Below are positions 11,120 to 21,376 of a stretch of DNA of 64,000 nt, piece after piece. The notes beneath the pieces were generated by a model. The model saw nothing but the letters and a program-made list of their open reading frames with translations, was not told the origin of the DNA and did no database searches. The stretch is from positions 6,820,001-6,884,000 of the forward strand of contig OZ316894.1 in NCBI GenBank assembly GCA_973895155.1, read 5' to 3'. A program made the position numbers and the translations under genes. Each line of letters opens with the position of its first letter. The stretch's first letter is position 1. This DNA is from Marsupella aquatica. Lineage: Eukaryota; Marchantiophyta.

Positions 11120-12186
11120 CGGGGAAGACCAGGGCCCACCCCTGATCAAGGCGGCTTGAGGTCTCGCCCCAACAGGGGGACAAACCCTGGTCCAACCACA
11201 GCACGCACGTAAGGGGTGGTTAGCAAAGGGTGTGAGCAGGCACCGCGCGGGGCAGTGGAGTCAGCGGCATCTTTTTGATTAGGCTTAACAACAGAATAAC
11301 TGTCATTAGGCGCCGATTAGCGGTGCAGTAGGAAGAATTAAGATAGGATCAGCCGACGTGGGTCCATCAATGGACTAGATTTGGTTAGTAGATTAGCTGC
11401 TGCCACCCCGGTCAGTGCCCTTGCCGCCGACAGTCAATCGGTCAGCGGAATATAGCCGGTTAGTCAGAAGTTAGTTAGCCAGTAGGCATTACCCCGGGAG
11501 GTAGTATCTTCCGGTTCCTTTCCGCAAATGTAGTATTTAGGCTTCCCCTTCCGCTGTGGGAGGGGGAGAAGGCTTAGTTATTTCAGCATACAAAAAGGCA
11601 AGGCACAGGGAGTCCCGGCCTGAGCAGGGTCAGAGTGCACTAAGGAGTGAGAGCCAGAGTCGAGCTTGCTGGGCAAGTGCGGGACGGGGCCTCGTAGAGA
11701 CTGGGCATCGACTGCCTTAGGCCTGCTGACCCCCTTAACAAGTCGAGTCAATATGTAAACTGATTCTTTGCTGAGTAAATTTAGTCTTTTCCCTCTAATG
11801 TTTCCGCGAGTAACTGGTGTTGTGTGTATGCTTTGTTTGGGCAAAGGCGCCATTTCAAGGGACGTACCGGGTGCGGACTAATGGTAGGGATTGCCACCCA
11901 TTGCATGTCACAAGGTTCTGTCGCGTCGATGGCTTGAAAGCCCCAAGCCGGGAGTTAGTCCGAGTCACTAACTGTGGGAATATTCTAGCAGTGGAAAACA
12001 AATATACCTATGACTAGTGCGAGTTGCGTAAGTGTTATACAAGTAAGTATATTACCTTAGCCCAACTTAGGGCTAATCGTGGCCACTACACACCTCCTTG
12101 CCCGAACCCTCACCCCTATTGGTGGTCAACGTCACCCCATGGAACTAAACTGGATTTAAGGCCCGGGTTAGGGGCGCGATAGCTGC

Positions 12187-14402
12187 CCTGATGTTGAGGA
12201 TAGTTTAGTGCTATGAGAAGCTCAATGCTGGAGCTTCATGCTGCTGATCAGTCAAAGCTCTGATAGGAGAAGCTCTAATCAAGAAATTACTACTGAGCTC
12301 TTTGCTGCTAAGCTATGGAGAGCCGCTGCTGCAGCTAAGATTGGCTAAAAAGCTACACTGCGGGATAGAGCTGACTCGTTGCAGCTTAGTGCTGCTAAAG
12401 GAAATCAAATAGAGCTGGCTAAGTAAGGTTGCTGCTGAATAAGAGAAGCTATGTTGCTTCTATGCTGAGAATTGTGGATAGAGCATACTGCTGCAAGCTT
12501 CTCAGTAAGCTGCTGGAGCAGCTTCATGCTGTTGAGTAGCTATGGAGAAGTAGAGCTTGGGAGCTAGGCTGATAGAAGTCAATGTTGTGGAGGTGAGCTT
12601 GCTGATTTATGAGCTATGGAGTAGCTGCCAGGGAGAGCATGAAGCAGCAGCACTTCGCTGCTGCTCGCGACTTGTGAAGGGAGGAAAAAAATTGCATTTC
12701 ACCAGCAGTCTTCGTGAAAGGAGGAAAAGGGGGTGGTCTTTGCCAAAACTTACCTGGTAGTTGGCTGTCGGTAACTGGGCTTGAACTCGCAACCTGCTAT
12801 GTGCTAGGCACTTCATTTGGGATACCAAGGGAGTGTTCTTAGCTCTTCGTTTAAGGAGTTCATAGAAACTCTACTTAAGCTTGCGGCAGCATCGGTTCTG
12901 AGCCGTTTGAAGGACTTTGAGGCCGGGTCTAGGCCAGCAAGGGGACCAGGGAGACCAGGGGAGGGCCCAGCAGGGGTGCCTCAACTTCATGGAGGCCCGG
13001 GAAACCATTTTTTTATCCCAATAGGATATGCTAAGGAGTTTTCATGAAGGCTTGAAAACCACTATTTGTAATAAGTTGTCGGGCTATTATGAAGCCCAAC
13101 ACTTGAGGGGTGCTGGTATACAATGAGTTGTTGCTAGATAGCTTGGCCTTGCACTCGCACAGTAGCCATAGAATAACTGCTAATGCCAATATTCTAGTTG
13201 GAACCAACTCAAGCGGTAGTTGTACTATTCGGGTAAGTTTACAACTGTGTAAAAGCTGAGATAACCCTACTTCTGTGGTAACCCGAGTCTCAGCGGCAAA
13301 ACCCGAGACTCAGTGGTAACCCAAAACTCAGTGACGTATTAACCCTCAGTTGTAGGCCAAACTTGGAGTTGTTACCGTGAGAAATATTATGTTCCAGTTA
13401 GTTTACAACTTGCGCGGTTAGTTGTAAGAGTTACCGAAGGGGGTACCCCGGTTACTCGTCTCGCCGAGAGGCTACCGCTGTTCAGGTCTTGTGTGGAAAC
13501 CTGAGTACTGGTTGTAGTTAAGTTAACCTGCGGTAAAATAGAGATTTAACCCAGGTTAAACTTTAGCAAGAAAGTAGTGAGTTTGCCGTAACTACTAACC
13601 TGAGTTAGCACCTTAGGCTTGGTTTGGTTTGGCGTGGGTTTGGTTTGGAGCCCTGAGGTGTGGAAATAAAGAGGAGAAGCAGGGGGCTGTCTCCTCACTT
13701 GTTCAGCTGTCCACTTTCTTAGAGGCTGGGAGCTTGGGGGCTGGGCTCTTCCTTGGAGAGCAGCAGCATGAGCTTGAGGCACTAGGAAGGGGGGAATAGT
13801 GAACTAGTCCACTAGGTAGGCAGCAAGGAGAAGGTCAAGGGAGGTGTTGTGATCTAAACTTGTTTCTATTCTCTCTAGTAAAGACTTGCGTGTAACCCTT
13901 AGTCTTGAAGCAGCTGTCTAGTGAGATGTCGAACCAGTGAGCATGTATGTGGACTCAAGTGTGATTTGATACCGAAGAGGTGAAGCTTGAAGCTTGAGGA
14001 TGAGAGCAAGGTCAGCACTTGTCTTGTTGGGATAGCAAGTGGTAATCCTGCAATCCTTTGTGAAGGAAACATGGTACTCTCTTGGGTGAAGGTTATGTAA
14101 GGAGTCTGCGGGGATAGCTTGTGGGTGTCCACTGACCGTGTTGAGATCGGGAGTGGGGTGTTGGGAGTGTTTTCCAGTGGGAGAGCAGGGGAGTGATAAC
14201 CACCCTTCAAGGTTATCTTTCCAGCGGTGGAAGTAAAATTATCCAGTTGGGTGTGTGAGTGAAGAAGAAGAGAGAGATTAAGGGAAAGTGACCTACTGTC
14301 CTGCTATTCGCCCGTCCTAGGAACCCGAACAACGATAAGAAGGGGCAATAGTGGTAGATTTAACTCTAGTGAAGAGTTAAGCCCCATTGCAAGGTGTTGA
14401 CA
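12187..14402. other. Right part of insertion C, no gene seen
   Basis: Starts with 'gctgctg'-rich DNA continuous in style with 3460-3747, then G-rich and T-rich stretches. At about 12765-12835 the minus strand carries a weak B-box-like sequence (AGTTCAAGCCC) next to 'TAGCACATAGCAGG', a possible SINE relic. Short repeats of 'acccgagactcag' occur at 13275-13325. No conserved protein is visible. Confidence 0.4.
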
Positions 14403-15340
14403 CCCCTCATCAAACTTCTCAAACAAGATGTGGAGTATGTTTGGACCAATGAGAGAGAGACTACTTTTCAAGAGTTGAAATCAAGACTCATCAAAGCACC
14501 AATACTTCAACCACCAGATTGGACCAAGACTTTTCATATTTTCATTCACTCTTCAGTTTTTGCATGGGAGTAAATTTAAGCCAAAAAAATGAGCAAGCGC
14601 GAGATCACCCTATTTATTATGCAAGCAAACAACTAAGTGCTTCAAAGAAGAATTGTTTGGTAACTGAAAGAGAAACATTGGCTATTATTTTTGCTTGTAA
14701 AAATTTTTGCCATTATCTCCTAGGTTACAAAGTTATTTTCCATACTTATCATAATTCTTTGAGATATCTAGTAAACCAAGTGGATCTATCAAGAAGGGTG
14801 GCGAGATGGGTCTTACTTTTGCAAGAGTTTGATTATGAAGTCCATGTAAGACCGGGCAAACATCATGAAAATGCAGATTTTCTCTCAAGACTATCTGGTA
14901 AGGAAAGCAAAGCTAATTTAGAAGACTCTTTTCCTGATAAAGAAATTTGGCATATAGAGGGTGAAACTTCCATCTATTATGATATTGTGAACATGTTAAC
15001 CCATGGAATGATGCCAGAAGGCTTAAATGCAAAGAAAAACTTGTATTTTTACAAAAAGTTGGACCTTATACTTTTTAATTAAAGGTACCCTCTTTAAGTT
15101 AACTCTAGAGCAGAAGCTGAAGAGATGTCTTGAGCCTAAGGAGAGTATGAAAGTTATAACAGCCTTACATGCTGAGGACTTCGGGGGCCATTATGCAGTG
15201 AATACCACAGTTAATAAGATTTGGGATGCTAGCTATTGTTGGCCAACTATGCATAAAGATATTCTCGACTTTATTAAATGATGCGATCCTTGTCAACAAA
15301 TAGGGAAGCCAACAACAACTTCTAGGTGGCTGAGTCTTTC
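14403..15340 (+). pseudogene. Element A, right part: RNase H and integrase zinc finger
   Basis: The pol frame interrupted at 2660 resumes at 14408. An RNase H connection block ('LIKLLKQDVEYVW') comes first, then RNase H proper ('DHPIYYASKQLSA', 'CHYLLGYKVIFHT', 'VHVRPGKHHENADFLSRL'). From about 15160 follows the integrase H-H-C-C module ('HAEDFGGHY' ... 'CDPCQQ'). Stops at about 14573 and 15079 and a TGA at about 15281 (where Trp is usual before Cys) break it. The integrase catalytic core is missing: similarity ends near 15340 and no right LTR is seen. CCCCT at 14403-14407 is the right copy of the duplication made by insertion C. Confidence 0.85.
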
Positions 15341-17099
15341 TTAAGCTAAGATCTTGGAAGAATCAAATTCGTCCTCAATGCAAGAAACTTTCAAAATGGG
15401 CCATATGCACGTTTCAACAATCTCATCAGGAAGTCCATCCAAAAGTAGTCTAGATTCCCTTCGGCAACGTTTCTACTCAATTTGTTTCTTTTTTTCTTTC
15501 TCAAATATGGTCACTAACCTTGCAAAGACAAGGTTTTGAGGGACAGTCATTCCAAACCAGTTTGACACAAAAAAGGAATATCTGGAACGATGAGAAAATG
15601 GAGAAGTTCTATTTTTGAGGAACCTACAAAACAGGGATCAAAAGAATTACTTTATTTCTTTGATCAAAAGTAAAACATCATGTCAAAATATTTGTGAGCC
15701 AAGAATACTCAACAAAACTCCAAATATTTGTGAGCCAAGAATCAAGAAGATTCAATGGGAAAAGTTAACCCAAGGATCTTTGATCCAAGTCCGAAAACAC
15801 AAGTATGTCAATCGGTGATACTTGTTTTGATCATCACAATAATAATTACTAAAAATCAACAGAATGTAGACAACCACTCAAAATAGTTCTTGATCGAATT
15901 GGAACTCCTTGCTCATTCTTTTTGCAAAACTCAATTCAGAGAAAATTTAGACTATCTTGAGGATCTACGCCTCCCATCCAAACGCAGTAAAAGGAAGCAC
16001 TTTGAGTTCAACTAATCTCTTATACAATCGACGAGCACGTTTATCTTGGTTTTAAATTTTGACCATCATTGAACTCACTAGAGAAAATGTAAGTTTGAAA
16101 GAAAGGTAAAGCTTTAATAGTTTGTCACTCCAAAATGGCCGGCTCGAAGGAAGCAAGAGCTTCTGTCGAAGTTGATCAGAATCTAGCCTGCAAAACAATC
16201 ACCAATACTTAAGATATCTTTTGCTATTGCAAAAAAGCTATTGCTGAATATCCGAAGGGATACGCGATATCCCACTTCGCATTCAACCTTTGCCTTTTAG
16301 ACCTAACCTGATTGATATTCAGAGATTGAATACCAAATGGGATATTGGGTATCCCGCTTTGCCTTCAACATTGAAATTTCTACCTTTTGATTCTGAAATG
16401 AATGTGATTTAGTAGTGGAACCCTAAACCCTGAGCGCATTATCCCATTTTTAAAATTTCTTGCATTTTCCAACCAAGAGCTTCATATTTAGATGTGGGAT
16501 GCGAAGTGGTATACCCGCGAAGTGGGATACGCCGTATCCCATTTGGGATTCATCCTCGTCATTTCCAAAAAGATATATGACTCTCATCTATTTTTGTAGT
16601 CTGATTTGGGGGATATGAATATGCATACAGAGTGTGGATTCCTCGGGAGCAAGCAAATGCAGGAGCGAGAAGAAATGAGCCAAAAGTTTTGAGTCGGGGC
16701 TCTCCTATTTATAGTTTCTCCCTGACCATGGTCAGTTTCTAACCATAGTATTGTCGTAGTTGATTAAACGTGACCGTTAAAAGGAATCTTTTAGGAATAT
16801 TTTTGACAAGTAAACCATCCTTACCCCTTTTACTGCGTTTGTTGGTTTTGTTTTTTTAATTGCGGTGGGATCCAAAATGCGATACGTCGTATCCCTGCTT
16901 CGGATTCAAGTTATTTTTTCCCATTTTCAAAATCTAAAATCTAGGTTATTAGAGGGAATACTAATTCCGTATCCAACACTTTTTTGCCTTAGAATTTTTT
17001 TCCGCTGCGGGCAAAACAAGAAGTGTGGTCACACTTCTCGTTTGGTCTATCACTATGTTTAAGCAGAAAAACTTACCACAACATTGTATAAAATGGTAT
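15341..17099. other. Non-coding stretch with dispersed 'GGGATAC...GTATCCC' palindromes
   Basis: No gene is supported. A 22-bp direct repeat ('caaatatttgtgagccaag' core) occurs at about 15685 and 15722. Four places (about 16257-16275, 16337-16357, 16496-16545, 16866-16895) carry variants of a short palindrome pairing GGGATAC with GTATCCC, often with 'gcgaagtggg' beside it. A TATA-like 'ctatttatag' at about 16708 sits in a CT-rich context, but no reading frame follows it. Confidence 0.4.
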
Positions 17100-17229
17100 C
17101 CCTATCACGATGCAACAACATCTGTGACAAGGACTAGTAAGATGAAGGGCAATGAACTAAGAAGTTGTAGTGCCTTCTTTTCATCATTCAATTCCTTCCC
17201 AAAGTATCCACATGATCTTGCTCCTGCAA

Positions 17230-17850
17230 TTTTGTATCGCTATCTTTCATCCTACAAACTGATGCCGGTTTGACAAATCCATGCTATGATATTTCTTTTA
17301 CAACACTGCAAATAAGGACATACAGTCCTTATGTGCACCCAATTGCTTGATGATGGGAGACAGGACATAGAGAGTAACACACCACACTCCCTGGTTCTGC
17401 ATGACATCCTAGTCTTTCTTATCAACATCGTCTTCACGAGGCTTCAGTAGTTGGCCCATCCCCAAAGCATAGAGCACTGACTTCAACTTCTTCTCCTGGA
17501 GCAAGTAGTCAGAGCGCCCATCAAACCTCATCACTTCATACTTGGATCTCCCAAGTTTGAATGTCCCATCTTCTTCTTTTGCACTACCATTAGCTCCTGG
17601 AGCAAGTAGTCAGAGCGCCCATCAAACCTCATCACTTCATACTTGGATCTCCCAAGTTTGAATGTCCCATCTTCTTCTTTTGCACTACCATTAGCTTCGG
17701 TAGTAGAATTGCCTCCATCACATGCCGCATTGATGATGGTACCGGTGTCACGTGCTCTTCCTTTTGCTCCTCTCTCTCTATCTCAGACCGTCGCGATGAT
17801 CCTAATACTTCAAGTTCCACGTCTTTGAATTGCTCCTCCAAATCACTCAT
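17230..17850 (-). pseudogene. Ty1/copia gag relic
   Basis: Read on the minus strand, an ATG at 17850 opens a 72-codon frame beginning 'MSDLEEQFKDVELEV'. In another frame, downstream, comes 'YEVMRFDGRSDYLLQEKKLK', the K-F-D-G-x-N-Y-x-x-W type start of copia gag (UBN2-like). 'VLYALGMGQLLKP' and 'YHSMDLSNRHQF' then follow in the usual order. Stops (TAG after 'DDVDKKD', TAA after 'LFAVL') and a 101-bp internal duplication break the frame. The primer site and LTR lie upstream in the right orientation at 18871-19232. Family assignment rests on motif order, not on a search. Confidence 0.6.
17493..17694. repeat. Tandem duplication, 101 bp x 2, inside the copia gag relic
   Basis: The unit beginning 'ctcctggagcaagtagtcag' at 17493 is repeated without visible change at 17594-17694. 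It duplicates the segment encoding the 'FDGRSDYLLQE' part of gag and throws the frame. The lack of differences suggests a recent event, or an assembly artefact. Confidence 0.9.
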
Positions 17851-17859
17851 ATGATAAAA

Positions 17860-18870
17860 TCATAAAAAGATATTGTTTTTTGCAACTACTCAAAAAACTC
17901 AAAACTAATTATCACCACGTAGCCCACAATGCTAGGAATCCAACACTAAAAACCAAAATCAAAACCAAAATCCGATGAAAAAATTATTCAAATTTTGGTT
18001 GGGGTGGGTAAAACCTTGGGAAACTCCCCCATTTTGACCACCTCAGGGAATAACCAAAATACCAAGTACAACCCGTCATTGGAATTGCAATTCAATCGAT
18101 GCGCCACGTTGCTAACCATGAAAGAGCTAAGAAAGAAAAATAAAACTCGACTCTAAAGGAGTTTTTTAAGCCCCTTATGCAAAAAACCATATATAACGAC
18201 TGGGGCCAAAGTACTAAGAGGGTTGCAAGCAAAGGCAACAGGCCTTGTACAGGCGGCAATACATTGTTGTGTATAGGCGGAGGGTTGGGCCGGGGCCAAG
18301 TAAGTCGCGGCTGCGACTTAACGGAAGTCAATCGGGAGGGCTCACAAAGGGAAAGCAAGTGGGAGGGAGGGCCAACAACCAGGGAGAGGTGAGACAACAA
18401 AAAACCCATTGTCCAATGCTGTGTGAGGTAGCCAACCATGTACGAGGGAAAAACAAGCACCATAACTTGTTAAAAAAACCAGAACTCAACACCTACTCGT
18501 CACATCGCACTCATACTGCAAATGCCAACAAACCAGGTACCGAAATGACCAACTCGCTTTAATCTACAACGACCTGAGTAGTAACATGCAACACCTCGCG
18601 CACCGCATAGCTCACACCATTGAGAAGACAAATTGCTGGTCTCTCCCCCAAAAACCGTCGAACACAAAAGAATCCAGAACAATGCAAACTCTAATTACTC
18701 CGCACCACGGATACCAATCAGTGAGTTCTATGCACCAAGAGAAAACCTTCTCACTAATCTATCACTCTGTTCAGCCCATAACATTCAAGTTTCATTCAAC
18801 AAAATTCTAAATGCATCACAGACACTAAACGCTGGAAACCCGTTATGAAAAAACCTTGTCACCTCCCAGA
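17860..18870 (-). other. Leader between copia primer site and gag
   Basis: About 1 kb separates the primer binding site from the gag start on the minus strand. It has no conserved protein; the open frames here are short and featureless. It is long for a copia leader, so extra DNA may have been inserted. Confidence 0.4.
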
Positions 18871-18885
18871 CATGGTCTGATACCA
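18871..18885 (-). promoter_or_regulatory. Primer binding site of copia element (initiator Met tRNA type)
   Basis: The minus strand reads TGGTATCAGACCATG, the common plant copia primer site complementary to the 3' end of initiator methionine tRNA. It lies a few bases inside the LTR end at 18891. Confidence 0.8.
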
Positions 18886-18890
18886 ATTTT

Positions 18891-19232
18891 TGAGCATAGA
18901 CAACAATCGCAACGGCAAGCCCATGAACCATCCAATGCACAAGTATTGACACCCAGAAATACGTGGTTCACCTCCACGTGAGACTACGTCCAAGGGAACA
19001 CACAAGAGCTTTATTGCACTCTAGGTCGACCGGCCATACCAAACATCCACAGCACAAGCTCTCCCTATCTCTCAACTGGCTCTGTAACAATGAGCTTGAC
19101 TTCCTTCTCTCCAAGCAAACACCGCTTGGGTATAGAGTGTGCACAACATGACTAACCTAACCTAGTCTGCGACTAAGGTTAGCCCTAACTACAATATAGT
19201 CATTACTCTAGACCTAAGAGTAAATCCTAACA
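18891..19232 (-). repeat. 5' LTR of the copia element
   Basis: Read on the minus strand this 342-bp stretch begins TGTTAGGATTTACTC and ends ATGCTCA, with TG...CA termini, just before the primer site. No matching second LTR occurs in the window, so the element is truncated on its 3' side (towards 17000). Confidence 0.65.
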
Positions 19233-20485
19233 AAACACAGGTCCGAAGTGACCACTAGACATTGTCAACTGCACCAACCCTATACCTTTACAAGCCAGAT
19301 TGTCCGAGTTTTATATAAATTTAATCTTCCATCTAGCAGCTGCATGTGTAGGATAGTTTTTGCCTTGTCAATGTCACAACATCGGGCAGCTCAAGACTGG
19401 ATTTGCCTTTTCAATCTTGTTGCGTGAGGCAACAACATCAGCCTTGCGTTTGCAACTGTATTTCCTACTGATGTCAACTCGAAGTTGACCCTGAGACCAC
19501 ATGACAAGGAAACGCTGAAATTTTTGTGAACACAATTCACTAGCAATTGATCCACAATGTGCAGATTGAGATTGGAAATTCACCGATAAAATTCTGCGAC
19601 AACAAAGGACAGGTGTTGAGGGGCAAAATCTTTCACATGTATGTGACAAGTCTTCACAAAATAAGACTGGCTACAACGAACTGACAACCGGCTAGAATGG
19701 ACAGAATGGACAGATTCCCTACTGTAGCTGGTGTGCACTTATTTAGATGTCACTAACTGAATTTTAACACGTGTTATATCAACTAACTTTTCTTGATATA
19801 TTGCTTTGGTCCATTTGGGTTCTCAAAGTTCAGAGACATCTTTGTCCACCCGGGCTTCCATTTTGGCTTTTGTTCCTATATTATGTTTATTGTGAAATTC
19901 AGGAGCTTTTGACTCAAGTATTTTATCTTGTACAAGTATTGATTGTACGCATTCATGTAGATAGAGAACCTGCCCTGGCAACCAACCCTAGACCAATCAG
20001 ATTCTTCTGTGTGACAGGTGCATGAATAAATGCATCGGTTTCTTAGTTTATCAACAACTATTTGGAGCGATGGGTTATTTAGGGCGGAGCGGTGAATGAA
20101 TAAATGCATCCTTTTCTTAATGTAGCAACAAATTTCGGGCGATGGGTCATTTAAGGCGAAGCGGCCTCATTTATGTGCTAAACTGACGTCTGCATTCCTG
20201 TCAGTAATTGTAATTATGATCGACGATGGTCCACTGCAGCCTTTGATGTGCTCGTCACTGTCTAGTGTCTACCGCTAGATGAATGCTTTCCGAGGGAAGC
20301 TTGCGACAGAGGTGGTAGATGTACGGGAATGCGATGCGTGTAGTAGATCAATATTGCCTGCAACATTGACGGCGAATTGACAGTACGTTGACATTTCGAA
20401 TGGTGGAAAAAAATGTGAGTGAACTGGAGCTTGACAGATCTCCGGGCAGCAGGCCCGTGTTCCAATTTGGGGTACCTGGAAGGCA
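19233..20485. other. Intergenic, with an imperfect 74-bp tandem repeat
   Basis: No gene is supported. Two copies of a 68-74-bp unit starting 'gaataaatgcatc' lie at 20024-20097 and 20098-20165. They share the block 'gcgatgggt-attta-ggcg-agcgg' and differ at several sites. Confidence 0.5.
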
Positions 20486-20752
20486 ATGGAAGAGGGCAGT
20501 GTGTACTGTGGTGACCTGTCCAATTGTCCGACCAGCTGGAATGATGCTGGATTTCCGCTGATCAATTGTTGGATGGTAAGTGATGCAACTCCTGAGCTAT
20601 GTGTTGTGCATCAAGACTACTATACAGTAGCATGCAAGATGAGTTGCTCACTGTGCTGGACGGTAGGTACTGGAACCTGGTACAGGGTTTATTTGCGCCC
20701 TCAAATTCATGCAGGGTGGCAGAGCGTGATGAATCTGAAAACTCCAGCGTAG
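20486..20752 (+). CDS. Short Cys-rich open frame, possible ShKT-like domain
   Basis: An ATG opens an 88-codon frame. Its first 55 residues contain seven cysteines, with a C-x-D start, an N-C-P-x-S-W-x-x-x-G block and a C-K-M-S-C-S-L-C end. That spacing recalls ShKT (six-Cys toxin-like fold) domains, which plants use as an appendix of prolyl 4-hydroxylases. There is no signal peptide in this frame, and a strong splice donor (GTAAGT) at about 20576 lies inside it. It may be one exon of an unseen gene, a relic or chance. It lies about 600 bp upstream of the LLG-like gene on the same strand. Confidence 0.25.
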   Translation: MEEGSVYCGDLSNCPTSWNDAGFPLINCWMVSDATPELCVVHQDYYTVACKMSCSLCWTVGTGTWYRVYLRPQIHAGWQSVMNLKTPA

Positions 20753-21141
20753 GGTGGGTTTGTTGGGGTTCAAACTCATCTAATTAATGAGATTGTACGT
20801 TTATTGGAAGAGGTTGACAAACGGCTGCTTCTCCTTCGTTGGTCTGGTGCAAATCCAGTACTGGTATAAAGAAGTCAGAAGTGTCTCTCACTTCACGTAA
20901 CCAGTAAGTTTGAAGACGGTGTCCTGTGAACCGTTGGTGCTATTAAGTGCAGGTACTTGAAACTCATTCTAGAGTGGGACATGTGCAGTGGTCCACAATC
21001 TTGCAACAGCGTACCTGTTTTGCATCATTTGAGTAGAATCATTCCTCTTCCAGAATCGGACATGTGCAGTGGTCCACAACCCGTGCAGCGAGTAATTTCA
21101 GGCAAAGTCCTCCATCTGGAATTCTACGCAGCTGTAGCACA

Positions 21142-21260
21142 GAATCGAACAAATATTGCTCGACTCCTTGACTGAGTACATTGAATCGAACAAATATTGC
21201 TCGACTCCTTGACCGAGTACATTGAATCGAACAAGTAGCTCTTGGCTCCTTCGCTGAGTG
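21142..21260. repeat. Tandem repeat, 41 bp x about 3
   Basis: Units beginning 'gaatcgaacaa' at 21142, 21183 and 21224 share '-tattgctcgactccttgac-gagtacatt'; the third is more diverged. Just upstream, a 22-bp block ('gacatgtgcagtggtccaca') occurs twice, near 20978 and 21059. The array ends about 120 bp before the LLG-like start codon, so it is part of that gene's proximal upstream region. Confidence 0.85.
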
Positions 21261-21376
21261 GGTGCTTTATTTACGCTTGTGAGTTGCGACTTCTGGGCAG
21301 TTAGCCAGAAAGAAGGGACTACTTCACCCTGGGGCTTGTTCGAACCATCAGACTGCAAGGTTCTGGATTGGATAGA

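Larger units (their letters stand above)
3753..12181 (+). mobile_element. Element B: Athila/Tat-like Ty3/gypsy retrotransposon with long LTRs
   Basis: The element begins TGTGACAC at 3753 and ends GGCGCGATA at 12181. It is flanked by exact GCTGC duplications and carries protease, RT, RNase H and integrase in Ty3 order. The first 771 bases (3753-4523) are repeated closely at 8351-9120. A purine tract lies directly before the second copy, which marks 8351 as the start of the 3' LTR. The 3' LTR runs to 12181 (about 3.8 kb), while the 5' copy is cut off at 4523 and joined straight to the gag/protease region. A deletion has therefore removed the rest of the 5' LTR, the primer site and most of gag. 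The RT block with T-R-K-D-H followed by P-L-P is typical of Athila/Tat elements. No chromodomain is visible. Confidence 0.8.
8351..12181 (+). repeat. Long 3' LTR of element B (about 3.8 kb) containing a coding region
   Basis: Starts TGTGACAC after a polypurine tract and ends GCGATA against an exact GCTGC duplication. Its first 770 bases repeat the 5' LTR, and its last 640 or so (from about 11545) match the 3' part of the solo LTR at 51347-52133. Between these lie about 3 kb (roughly 8510-11540) that the solo LTR lacks. This middle part carries protein-coding sequence (see 8890-11119). Either the family truly has long, gene-bearing LTRs and the solo copy lost the middle, or foreign DNA sits inside this LTR. 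The truncated 5' LTR contains the first part of the middle region too, which favours the first reading. Confidence 0.6.
2666..14402. mobile_element. Insertion C: TG...CA-bounded element of unknown class, itself split by element B
   Basis: The boundaries come from the interrupted pol gene of element A and a near-perfect 5-bp duplication. The inserted DNA begins TGTCGGATG and ends GTTGACA, which are LTR-like termini. Excluding element B, it has a left part (2666-3747) and a right part (12187-14402). Both parts are rich in 'gctgctg'/'gaagct' runs around the B insertion, which supports their being one sequence. I see no gag or pol domains and no clear long direct repeat between its ends. It may be a non-autonomous, coding-free LTR-type element or a partly deleted one. 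Confidence 0.55.

Noticed and set aside
12765-12835. Possible tRNA gene or SINE on the minus strand
   Set aside because: Only a weak B box-like word and no convincing A box or cloverleaf; kept as a remark in insertion C.
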